Origin: an uncultured Merdimonas sp.
Lineage (GTDB): Bacteria; Bacillota; Clostridia; Lachnospirales; Lachnospiraceae
Reading direction: 5' to 3'
Assembly (NCBI GenBank): GCA_944378225.1
Contig: CALWGE010000015.1
Coordinates: 1-48,057 of the forward strand
Length of the DNA: 48,057 nucleotides
Numbering within the stretch: position 1 is the first letter of the stretch; the number at the start of each line of letters is the position of its first letter. Below the pieces are notes generated by a model, which was given only the letters and a program-made list of their open reading frames with translations, did not search any database and was not told the DNA's origin. Below are positions 16,086 to 24,700 of this stretch, in pieces. The position numbers and the translations under genes were made by a program.

Positions 16086-17123
16086 ATGAAGAAAAAAATT
16101 TTAGCGTTGATGATGGCTGCCATTATGGCAGTTGGGTTAGCTGGATGCGGGAATGATACCGGTACCAGCAGCGAGACTTCCGGTGAAACAAGCGTAGTTG
16201 ACAGCACCAGCAATACCAATTCTGGTGAAGAAAATGAGGGTTCGAATTATTACCCTGTAACGGTGGAAGTTTACAATACGTCCCAGGAATTAGTTCCGTA
16301 CACCTTTGAAAAATGCCCGGAAAAAACTCTGGTATACGGTCGGAACAATGTGGAAATTATGTTGGCCCTGGGACTCGGTGATAAAATCATGATGATTGCC
16401 GACTGCGGCAGCGTCCTTCCAGAATACCAAGAAGAATTTGAAAAAATTCCGCAGTTGAAAGACCATCAGGACGTAGGCTATTTTGTCAGGGAATACGCCA
16501 TGAGTTTAGAACCGGACATGGTAATTGGCTGGCGTTCTCTGTTTGAAATGGATGACCGGATGGGAGATGTGGAATTCTGGCATGAACGAAATATAGGTAC
16601 CTATACCAGCATCAACAGTGTCTTAAAGGATAACCAGTCTTTGGAAAATGAATACGCAGATATTCGGAATATCGGAAAAATCTATAACAAGGTAGACGAA
16701 GCGGAAGCAATTATTTCAGCTATTGAGGCAGACGTTGCAAAAGGCAAAGAAGCAGCTGCCGGAAATGACCCGCAGCGTATTCTGATTGCAGAAAAATGGG
16801 AGGGTGAATATGATATTTACCATTCTAAAACTGCTGCCGGAGATATTGCAACACAGCTTGGCGCAGAAGTTTTAGGCGAAAAAGGCTGGACGGATGAGCA
16901 GATTGTAGAATCCAATCCAGAAGTAATTTTTGCTGTGCATGTCAGCTCTGTTTCCGATGAAGAAGCTATTGCTTTATATACGGAAAATCCGGCCTTGGCC
17001 AGTGTTGATGCAGTGAAAAATGGTCGTGTATACCCTGTGGTCTACAGTTTGGCCTACACTCCAGGAGTGCGCACTGGCGAAACTGTAAAATTCTTTTTAC
17101 AGACACTGTACGGCATTGAATAA
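16086..17123 (+). CDS. btuF: Corrinoid-type ABC importer binding lipoprotein, BtuF-like
   Basis: A 345-residue lipoprotein with a signal peptide and lipobox VGLAGC (Cys near 21), a Ser/Thr/Glu-rich linker to about 55, then a helical-backbone two-lobe binding fold (TLVYGRNNVEIMLALGLGDK; SLEPDMVIGWRSLF; SNPEVIFAVHVSS). Family members bind siderophores, heme or corrinoids. The upstream cobalamin riboswitch makes a corrinoid the likely ligand. The ribosome binding site is AAGGAG. A terminator follows the stop at once, so this gene is probably transcribed more than the permease genes. The symbol is by function and context only. Confidence 0.82.
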   Translation: MKKKILALMMAAIMAVGLAGCGNDTGTSSETSGETSVVDSTSNTNSGEENEGSNYYPVTVEVYNTSQELVPYTFEKCPEKTLVYGRNNVEIMLALGLGDKIMMIADCGSVLPEYQEEFEKIPQLKDHQDVGYFVREYAMSLEPDMVIGWRSLFEMDDRMGDVEFWHERNIGTYTSINSVLKDNQSLENEYADIRNIGKIYNKVDEAEAIISAIEADVAKGKEAAAGNDPQRILIAEKWEGEYDIYHSKTAAGDIATQLGAEVLGEKGWTDEQIVESNPEVIFAVHVSSVSDEEAIALYTENPALASVDAVKNGRVYPVVYSLAYTPGVRTGETVKFFLQTLYGIE

Positions 17124-17129
17124 CCAGGA

Positions 17130-17178
17130 AAAGACACGCCAGCAGTATCCACTCCTCCCGCTGGCGTGTCTTTTTTTA
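17130..17178 (+). terminator. Strong intrinsic terminator inside the btuF-btuC operon
   Basis: AAAGACACGCCAGC (17130-17143) pairs with GCTGGCGTGTCTTT (17160-17173), a 14 bp stem ending in TTTTTTT. It separates the lipoprotein gene from the permease gene. No second promoter is obvious in the ~20 bases left, so read-through probably supplies the permease and ATPase. Confidence 0.85.
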
Positions 17179-17198
17179 TTGAAACGGAGAACATATAT

Positions 17199-18275
17199 AT
17201 GCAGAAGATTGATTTAAAAGACGGGATTTTTAAAGGTTTGCCCATTTATATTTGCGCATTGATTCTGCTGTCCATTGGTCTAATTTTGTCGATTTTATAT
17301 GCGGTTACCGTTGGTTCCGCTGATCTGTCTGTAGAAGAAGTCTACCGGGTAATTCTGTATGAAATTTTTCACATTGGAAATCCCGAAAAATGGGGCAGCG
17401 GCGCTACGCACGACATTGTATGGCTGATTCGTTTACCTCGGATTATTCTGGCTGTTGGTGTTGGGGCCGGGTTGTCGGTGGTAGGTGTTGTAATGCAGGC
17501 TATCGTGCAGAATCCCCTTGCTGATCCATACATTCTAGGTATTTCTTCCGGCGCCTCTCTTGGAGCAACGCTGACAATCCTGCTCGGAGCAAGCCTGTTC
17601 GGAGCTGCTCAAGTCGGCCTCGGTGCTTTTATTGGAGCCATGACGGTGGCCTTTTTAGTAATTTTAATTTCAAACTTTGGCGGCCGAACCACTTCGGTGA
17701 AGCTGGTTTTGTCCGGTGTGGCCTTAAGTTCCCTATGTTCCGCTTTTTCAAATTTTATTGTCTACATGGCAGATGACCCCGATCGATTCCGTACTGTCAG
17801 CTTCTGGCTGATGGGCAGCCTGGCGGGAGCTGAATGGATTAGTAACGCTTGGATTTTAAGCATCGTTCTCATTTCTGTTGTGTTCTTTATAACACAGTCC
17901 CGCATCTTAAATCTGATGCTTTTAGGTGATGACACCGCCGTTACTCTTGGTACAAATCTGCAACGGTATCGGAGGGTCTATTTGATCGCAGCATCCCTGA
18001 TGGTTGGTTTTATTGTATATGCTTCCGGCGTAATCGGCTTTGTTGGGTTGATTATCCCTCATTTTGTCAGAGGCCTTTTTGGTGTGGATCACAAAAAACT
18101 TCTGCCATTGTCGGTGTTGGTAGGCAGCGTCTTTCTGATTTGGGCTGATGTAGTCGCACGAACCATTCTGCCCAATACAGAACTGCCGATTGGAATTTTG
18201 ATTTCCGTGGTAGGCGCACCTATTTTCATTCTGCTTTTATTTAAAAAGACCTATAGTTTTGGGGGGAAGTCATGA
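17199..18275 (+). CDS. btuC: Corrinoid-type ABC importer permease, BtuC/FecCD family
   Basis: A ~358-residue permease with nine to ten membrane helices, the family block NPLADPYILGISSGASLGAT and the loop GLIIPHFVRGLFG. The ATG at 17199 with GGAGA 8 bases before is preferred; the longer frame from 17166 starts inside the terminator hairpin. It overlaps the ATPase gene by 4 bases. The substrate is assigned from the cobalamin riboswitch. It is a separate system from the heme permease at 7375-8385. Confidence 0.87.
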   Translation: MQKIDLKDGIFKGLPIYICALILLSIGLILSILYAVTVGSADLSVEEVYRVILYEIFHIGNPEKWGSGATHDIVWLIRLPRIILAVGVGAGLSVVGVVMQAIVQNPLADPYILGISSGASLGATLTILLGASLFGAAQVGLGAFIGAMTVAFLVILISNFGGRTTSVKLVLSGVALSSLCSAFSNFIVYMADDPDRFRTVSFWLMGSLAGAEWISNAWILSIVLISVVFFITQSRILNLMLLGDDTAVTLGTNLQRYRRVYLIAASLMVGFIVYASGVIGFVGLIIPHFVRGLFGVDHKKLLPLSVLVGSVFLIWADVVARTILPNTELPIGILISVVGAPIFILLLFKKTYSFGGKS

Positions 18276-19033
18276 ATCAGATCGAAGCACAATCACTTTC
18301 ATTCTCATGGGGAGATACACCTATTCTCCATGATGTATCTCTTTCAGCAGAAGAAGGAAAATTTATTGGCCTGATTGGGCCGAACGGAAGTGGAAAAAGC
18401 ACTTTTTTAAAATGTGTCTACCGTGTCTTAAAACAAAACACAGGGTGCGTCTATTTGGCTGGCAAAGATACTCGCAAAATGAAATATAAGGAAACCGCCT
18501 GCTTGTTGGGAGTTGTGGCACAGCATAACCAATATGACTTTGATTTTTCTGTTAAAGATGTAGTGCTGATGGGACGGTCTCCTCATAAATCGGTAATGGA
18601 GAGAGACAATGCCGAAGATTACCGCATTATGCGGGAGACTTTGGCAGAAGTAGGGCTGAATGATTTTGAGAAGAGATCGTTTGCTTCTTTATCTGGCGGT
18701 GAACAGCAGCGTGTTATATTAGCACGAGCTTTAGTACAGCAAACGCCCATCCTGATTCTGGATGAACCTACCAACCATTTGGATATAAAATATCAGTTAC
18801 AACTTCTGAATACGGTAAAAAAACAGGCAAAAACTGTTTTGGCTGCTTTCCATGATCTGAATATTGCCGCAATGTATTCCGATGAAATTTATGTGATGGA
18901 ACAGGGGCGAGTTTGCGCTCATGGTTCTCCGGCAGAAGTTTTGACGGAAGATTTGATTTATCAGGTATATGGGGTGCATTCGCATATATTTCAGGGAGTG
19001 GAAGGCTATCCCTATATTCAGTTTATAAAATAG
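18272..19033 (+). CDS. btuD: Corrinoid-type ABC importer ATPase, BtuD/FecE-like
   Basis: A 253-residue ATPase with Walker A GPNGSGKST near residue 36, signature LSGGEQQR, Walker B ILILDEPTNHLD and switch FHDLNIA. It starts within the stop codon of the permease gene (ATGA overlap), with a GGGGGGAAG site. It is the last gene of the cassette, and a hairpin terminator follows. Confidence 0.88.
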   Translation: MNQIEAQSLSFSWGDTPILHDVSLSAEEGKFIGLIGPNGSGKSTFLKCVYRVLKQNTGCVYLAGKDTRKMKYKETACLLGVVAQHNQYDFDFSVKDVVLMGRSPHKSVMERDNAEDYRIMRETLAEVGLNDFEKRSFASLSGGEQQRVILARALVQQTPILILDEPTNHLDIKYQLQLLNTVKKQAKTVLAAFHDLNIAAMYSDEIYVMEQGRVCAHGSPAEVLTEDLIYQVYGVHSHIFQGVEGYPYIQFIK

Positions 19034-19046
19034 CAATTTGGGATAA

Positions 19047-19092
19047 GCGAACAGGAACAGCATTGCCGCTCCTGTTCACTCTTTTTCTTTTG
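19047..19092 (+). terminator. Terminator of the cobalamin cassette
   Basis: GAACAGGA (19049-19056) pairs with TCCTGTTC (19070-19077), followed by ACTCTTTTTCTTTT. It lies 15 bases after the btuD stop. Confidence 0.75.
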
Positions 19093-19095
19093 AAA

Positions 19096-19612
19096 AGTCT
19101 TCTGTGCCTGCCGTACTAGTCTCCGCATAGCCTGCTGCTCTGCATCATCATTCAGCATCCGGGAAATCTCCTTTTTGCTGTCAAACATTAAAAGGGGGGT
19201 ATATTTCTCACCGTAAACCTATTGTGCCCAATTCTCCATGGCTCTGGCAGCTATACCCTCAGGGACCGTAGGCCGCTCTAGCAGACCACGCTCGGCACGG
19301 CTGCGGTGGTCGATGCGTTCTTCGCGCCCGGCACGCTCCAGATAACGGTTTGCCACATCTGCCCATGCACTCCTCCACAGAACAAGTTGCTCGTCGCTGT
19401 TCCAGCGTTCCGTGATGGGATTCTGTCTGCCATATTTGGTGCTTTTGGGATTTTTCATCCAGCGGGAGCACTGTCGGCAGGATATGAGTATGGGGATTGT
19501 GTCCGGGAGGATATGGGGCATGGATGGCAGCATCCGCACAATGCACAGCTGCTTTCAACAGGCTAAAGCCCATATACAAAAAGCCTTGTATAATAAATAC
19601 AAGACTTTGCAT
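19096..19612 (-). pseudogene. Remnant of a MobA/MobL family relaxase
   Basis: Two minus-strand pieces match the relaxase in different frames. The first (about 19612-19440) reads PPGHNPHTHILPTVLPLDEK, corresponding to the NPHxH motif region. The second (about 19470-19219) reads NPKSTKYGRQNPITERWNSD, LVLWRSAWADVANRYLERAG and IDHRSRAERGLLERPTVPEG, which are very typical MobQ-type blocks. The join suggests a deletion plus frameshift. The same frame then meets a TAG at 19219-19221 and runs on as VYGEKYTPLLMFDSKKEISR and beyond. The gene is dead. With the DUF3847-like gene it brackets the cobalamin cassette. Confidence 0.75.
19578..19603 (-). terminator. Small hairpin, possible terminator
   Basis: CTTGTAT (19585-19591) and ATACAAG (19597-19603) with a 5-base loop, followed on the minus strand by GCTTTTTGTATA. 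It lies at the 5' end of the relaxase remnant, in decayed DNA, and its use is doubtful. Confidence 0.35.
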
Positions 19613-19676
19613 ACTTAATTTCTGTATATTTTATTTTCCTATAAACTGAATTTAATATGATACTACTAACAAACCA

Positions 19677-19814
19677 TCACATTCTTTGAATTCTATCGCA
19701 CATAAATGCTGCAGCCTCTCCGTCATGGGTAATAAAAAGGTAAGATAATCCATGCTCTGCTTTTAATTCCTTCAATATCCGGAGAATTTGTGCCTGCACT
19801 GAAATGTCCTGAAA
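19677..19814 (-). pseudogene. Fragment of a nickel/peptide ABC transporter ATPase (DppF/NikE type)
   Basis: The minus strand reads [20 protein letters not shown], then [20 protein letters not shown] and RIQRM before a TGA at 19677. This is the segment just after Walker B in DppF/NikE/OppF ATPases (S-V-Q-A-Q-I, then the switch ITHD). Nothing upstream continues the domain in any frame I could follow, so only about 45 residues are left. It is short debris and certainly not functional. Confidence 0.65.
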
Positions 19815-19819
19815 AGAAA

Positions 19820-20040
19820 TCTCTTGCAGTTTCTTCTGATTCCACACAGTTTTTTATACTGATCATACCATAAGGTCCATATCCGAATATGTCAACCTCT
19901 ATTCCATGGCAAAGAGTACGGTATCACTGGCTTGGAAATTTACCGGCTTACATTTTTCAGCGGGGAAGTAATACTCCAATTTCCCGTGATATGTATGCCT
20001 CCTGCGGCAAAATATCCATATGGCTTATATTGAGATATGT
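19820..20040 (-). other. Decayed intergenic DNA with a promoter-like element
   Basis: No intact gene. On the minus strand TTGACA (19890-19895), 17 bases and TATGGT (19867-19872) look like a promoter for the ATPase fragment. Just upstream a short open stretch reads YHGKLEYYFPAEKCKPVNFQ and on to a stop, possibly the end of another lost gene that I cannot identify. Confidence 0.35.
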
Positions 20041-20784
20041 CTACATCTGATAAACCATAGATTCCCCGATTCCTGATATTTCCCGGTAAAAAGCCGCTTC
20101 GGAAGCCTTCTCATAAGGAATCAGCCACAGCAGTCCGATTCCCATCGTCAGACTGCAAAGCAGCCTCCAGCCAATAAAACTAAAATGCAGACAGAAAAGA
20201 CGCCAGCGCCTGCCTGACATCATTTCCTTTGACCGGCGTATCGCTTCGCTGGCAGTCAGCTCCGGATGTTCCGCCAGAATGTACCCTGTCATGGCATAAC
20301 TGTATGCGGCAATGATCCCCGGGATCACCAGCAGAAGGGTCCAGAGCAGTACATAGAGCGTCTGCAGAAACCTTGCTGCAATAGCGGTGCTCCAGACAGA
20401 TATTCCGGAAAACACATCACTGAATACCGGTTCTTTCCGATCTATGAGATTCAGATTAAAACGGGCATAGCCAATTTCTATGATACTGCCCACTATAAAA
20501 TAGATTACTGCCAAAAGCACTGCAGCCAAAATCAGATAAACTGCACTGCCGGCAAGAAACCTGGCTATCGCTGAGTCTGCCGGTCCGTCAAAGGAATAGA
20601 CAGACACACCGCTAAAATCAAAAGTGGCCTGTAATCTGCCTCCGGCTGTATGCAGGCTGAATTCCGGTCCTTCCTCTCCCGTACCGCCAAGCAGAACAGC
20701 TATCAGACCTGTAAGTACCGCCAGCCCCCATTTTCCTCTCAAAGCATCCCTCCCGTCAGCCCGAAAATCCGAAGCATATTTCAT
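20041..20784 (-). CDS. DUF975 family integral membrane protein
   Basis: A 247-residue protein. The N-terminal block FRADGRDALRGKWGLAVLTG is the DUF975 signature. Four to five membrane helices follow (about 20-35, 80-110, 130-160, 190-220) with loops such as GYARFNLNLIDRKEPVFSDV between them. The function of the family is unknown. It appears intact although both sides carry gene debris. The start has a GGGAGGGG site. It is probably monocistronic. Confidence 0.82.
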   Translation of the reverse strand: MKYASDFRADGRDALRGKWGLAVLTGLIAVLLGGTGEEGPEFSLHTAGGRLQATFDFSGVSVYSFDGPADSAIARFLAGSAVYLILAAVLLAVIYFIVGSIIEIGYARFNLNLIDRKEPVFSDVFSGISVWSTAIAARFLQTLYVLLWTLLLVIPGIIAAYSYAMTGYILAEHPELTASEAIRRSKEMMSGRRWRLFCLHFSFIGWRLLCSLTMGIGLLWLIPYEKASEAAFYREISGIGESMVYQM

Positions 20785-21016
20785 AATACCCCTCCCTTTC
20801 TATTCTGTCTGCATTTTCCACAGCTATGTGACTCATTTACATTAAAATAACTCCTGATTCCATAATAAAGAAAATATATGTAAAAGTAAATAAAATACAG
20901 AAGAAAAACCTCTGCTGCGAGTCTATACGGGGCAAAATAAACCGTCTCCATTTTCTTTTGGACGACAACATAGTTTTTGGCTGTTTCCGTACTTCAAATA
21001 GACTACCGGCAAAAAA

Positions 21017-21166
21017 TCAAACAGGGGAAACGTGCTGCAGGGAAAACTTTTGAATCATTGCCGTCTGGTCATATTTCGCAAATTCCAGTTCCATGCGGTC
21101 ACGCATGATATCATAATTGGAATATCGTTTTCCTTCCATATCCGGTTCCCTTTCTTCCTGCTTCAT
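21017..21166 (-). pseudogene. Truncated DUF3786-like gene
   Basis: The minus strand encodes MKQEEREPDMEGKRYSNYDI, then MRDRMELEFAKYDQTAMIQK and FSLQHVSPV before TGA, 49 residues. The NYDIxRD..EFAKYDQ..MIQKFxLxH pattern is the N-terminus of DUF3786 proteins, which are normally ~200 residues. The rest is missing, apart from a doubtful out-of-frame run after 21016. No good ribosome binding site is seen. Beyond it, 20850-21016 and 21167-21240 hold nothing else I can support. Confidence 0.5.
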
Positions 21167-21242
21167 CCCCTATGGCATATGAATTTTCATATTCTGGCAC
21201 CCGTATCTATTATAATTGCAGATATATTTTCGTCAATACTGC

Positions 21243-21271
21243 TTGTTCACACACATCAGACTATGTATACT
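21243..21271 (+). promoter_or_regulatory. Promoter of the three-gene unknown operon
   Basis: TTGTTC (21243-21248), 17 bases, then TATACT (21266-21271). An alternative -10, TATAAT, overlaps just downstream. The start near 21279 leaves a leader of about 75 bases before the first gene. Confidence 0.5.
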
Positions 21272-21355
21272 ATAATTACAAATACAGCTTTCTGACAACT
21301 GCGTTGAGACTAAACTTCAGAAAGTAAAACCGACGGGAGAGACAGGAGAATATTG

Positions 21356-21772
21356 ATGAAAATTTTTGTACAGGTAAAATCCGCAGGAAAAAGAAAACCC
21401 GTTTTTGCGGCAAAGCCCTATGAGATCAGGACGCCAGGAACGCTCCGGGAGCTTCTGCTTGAGATCTGCCGGATGGAAGCGGAGGCCTTCAATCAGAAGA
21501 TCCCTGACCGGCAGCTGCTTCCCTTTCTCACCCAGGAGGAGATTGACGACCGCGCTGTGAGCGGCAAGGTGGGCTTTGGCAATATCTATAACGAGACAAA
21601 GGCAGACGTTTCCAGGGCACAGGAGAATGTGATCATGGCGTTTGAAGACGGACTGGTTCGTGTGTTCATCGGGGACTGCGAACAGGAAAAACTGGATGAT
21701 AACATTGACTTAAAGGAAGGGGATGTCCTCACCTTCATAAGGCTCACCTTTCTTGCGGGACGTATGTGGTAA
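21356..21772 (+). CDS. Hypothetical protein, possible beta-grasp (ubiquitin-like) fold
   Basis: A 138-residue protein that I do not recognise. The ATG at 21356 follows AGGAG by 7 bases. Predicted order: strand MKIFVQVKSAG, strand PVFAAKPYEI, helix TLRELLLEICRMEAEAFNQK, a variable middle, strand DGLVRVFIGD, and a final strand LKEGDVLTFIRLTFLAGRMW. Two strands, a helix and then strands ending in a hydrophobic xGDxLTFxR turn is the pattern of beta-grasp proteins such as MoaD/ThiS, but there is no C-terminal Gly-Gly. The stop lies 14 bases before the start of the giant gene, so the two are co-transcribed. Confidence 0.75.
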   Translation: MKIFVQVKSAGKRKPVFAAKPYEIRTPGTLRELLLEICRMEAEAFNQKIPDRQLLPFLTQEEIDDRAVSGKVGFGNIYNETKADVSRAQENVIMAFEDGLVRVFIGDCEQEKLDDNIDLKEGDVLTFIRLTFLAGRMW

Positions 21773-21786
21773 AGGAGGAAGAAATC

Positions 21787-24700
21787 ATGGAAAAACCGTA
21801 TTACAAACAAGACCCTTCCGTTCGGAAATTTATAGAAAAACTGTCCAAAGAGTCTCCGCTGGCGGATCTTCTGCTGAATTCTTCTTCCTACTGGCTCAGC
21901 AATGACCGTTGTCTGGAGATTCTGGCTGAAATGGGAATCCGCAGCTTAGAGGACCTGAAGAAATATCAGACGCTGGAGGATTTCTGGTCCCCCGGACTCA
22001 AAGAGACTGTGGACAGAATCGTAGGACGGCAGGAACGGAAGAAAATCGAGCAGATTACCTCTCTCGTGATGAACTGCCAGTACTCCACCTCTCTGGTCCG
22101 CCGCAGCTTTCACTCAGCCTTTGTCTTCAACAATATGGACAATCTCCTGTTTGCTGTGATCCGTGCCATCAGTTTCTCCCTGTATGGCCTGACCATTCAG
22201 GAGAGCTATCAGTATTCCAACCGCTTCTGCGGCAGGGAGCTTTACCTGATGCTGGCGCTTTGGGAAGACCGGCAGGATGTGACAGAGTTTGTGCGCACCG
22301 CCGTCACCGGCGACAATACGGAAGCCCTGCTTGATACGGATATCATCTGGGCCATCGTCATGAGCGGGCATCCTGCCCTTGTGGATCTTCTGTGCAGCAC
22401 CCTTACAGCCGCCAGACTTCAGGAAGGGCTGCGCCAGGTCATTCTGGAGAGCGCGGACCGGGGAAGCCTTGCCGTATTTATAAAAATCTTTCAGACCTGT
22501 ATCGATCAGAATCTGTTCCGGTACAGCAGCTTTGTGCGCGCCATGGGCACCTGGACAGGCTTCAGCTATGAGAACGTCTCCGCTTCCCATGTGAAGAATT
22601 ATGCCATGAAAGCCTTTCGCTGCCTGACCGAAGACGAATATCGCAGAGAAGCCATGGAAAGCGACAACGTCATGGACGCCTATTTCGGTCTCTGGGCAGC
22701 CGGGGCCCACGAGGCTTCGGACTGTCACAGGTATGTGGAAAATCTGCTGACTGACAGCCGTAAATATCGGCGCATTCTGGGCTGGTACTTTGTCTCCAAT
22801 CTGGATCATCCTCTGCTCCAGTCTGAGATTGCCAAAAACCACCTGGAGGAGAGGGATGATGAGACACTTGCCTGGGTAACCGCCAATCTTCCGGTCACGT
22901 CCCGGGCTGACTCATGCTGGGGAACAGAACAGGATAATCCTCCAAAACCCAATCCCGTCATTTTCCCCGGCAGTATCGAAGAACGGCGGGATCTGTTTGC
23001 GCGTATGCGGGAAATCGTCCTTTACATTGGTAACCGCAAACCTGCCTTTCACGGTACGCCTTTTCCTTTCAGTCAGATACAGCTGGAGAATACACGGGTG
23101 ATCGCGTGCATGCTGAGTCTTGCCTATTATGACTTTGACCGGGAGCTGATCCTTGCGCTGGCTGATCTGGTTCCCTATATGAATGTTGACCAGAAGACCG
23201 CTTATTACCGGAAATACTGTCATGCCGATGAATGGGAAGAAGGAAAGCAGATTGTGCGAAAAGGACTGGAAGACAGGGCTGTTTCTGTCAAAGAGGCCTG
23301 CGTGTCAATTCTGAAAACCTGCAGTCTGGAGAACAGCGAAATCAACTCTCTCGGAGACGCGCTGAAGACCAAAAGCAGCAGTCTTCGAAAAGCAATCCTC
23401 CAGGTACTTGCAGCTCAGGAGGCTTCTGCACGGGAACAGACGGCGCTGCGCCTTCTGAAATCCGCCAATGAAAACCTGATTCAGGGCGGCATTGAACTGC
23501 TGCTGGAGAACAAAGAGGACGCAAAAAACAGCCAGGCGGTTCAAAGCGCCCTGGAGAACCTCCGCGGTCAAAAGCTCTCCACCCAGACCCGGATTCTCCT
23601 GTCACAGCTGACAGAGGAAGGAGAAGAGGCCAGAGAAACCTATACCCCGGAAAACGGCTTCGGCCTGTATGACAGAGCCGCTCTGGACGAGGTAATGGCT
23701 CCTGCCCCCGGCCAGCTGGCTCCGGAACGCGATATTCTGTCCTTTAAAGATCTGAAGAAATACTTTGCCGTTTCCGAGAAAGAGTTCAAGGCTCTTTTTG
23801 ACAGCCTGAATCAGGTCTTTACGGAAAATGCCTCCTACGCATACGACACCATTACCTATATGGGCAGCAAGGAAAAAGTGATTCTCGGTTCTCTTGGGCA
23901 CTTTAGCCTTCCTCTGACCCAGGAGGCTCCCTTCCGGTTCGGAAGCCAGCGTCCGGGGACCGTGTTCTCCCGGACCAGCAACCGGTTCCTGTATTTCCCC
24001 CTGGCAGACCGGTTCCGGCAGGCACTTGGAAATTGCGCGGAGCGTCCGGCGGATTATGTGCGCCTCTCCCTGGCTCTTATCCGCGAACCGGCAGACCAGT
24101 CGCGGCAGAACAGAGACAGTCTGGAGCCCTGGTTTGGGAAGCTCTATACCCCGCTGTGCAATCCGGACGCAGATCCCCTTTCCTCTTACGGAAGCCCCCG
24201 GTGTTATCAGCTCCGGGACGTTTTCCGCTCCTATCTGCCCTGCCACGACCCACACGCCGTGTTTGAGGAAGCGTTCCGGATATACCGCAGTCTCATTGCC
24301 TGCATCGGCGAAGAGAATCTTGGAAAAGCGGCAAAAACCGCCCGACCCCTGTATTCCCGGCAGGAAACGAAAATCACTGCTTTTAATATGCCACTTTTCA
24401 CCGGAGTCCGTCAGTTCATCAACAGCCTGGATCTGAACGCCGAAGATAAGGATGTCTGGCTTCGTTATGAGGCCCGTCTGGAATATTTTGCTTCCCCTAC
24501 GCTGACTATCAACGCTCCGGTGGCTCTGGAGCAGTATCTCGAAAGGATAGACCAGAGAATCCTTCCCCGGGAATGGCTCGCCTACGTGCTGCTGACAGAG
24601 GGTTACAACCGGTGGATCAGCAGCTTCTACACTCCTGCAAACAAACCGCTTCTGGACAGATTCCACTGGCTTTCAGATGAGCTTCAGAAGATTTTCTCCA

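Noticed and set aside
17054-17245. Minus-strand 63-codon frame over the btuF-btuC junction
   Set aside because: It covers a terminator hairpin and two well-supported genes, and has no start site.
19250-19620. Separate small proteins at 19219-19539 and 19259-19612
   Set aside because: Together they read as a broken MobA/MobL relaxase, so they are not independent genes.
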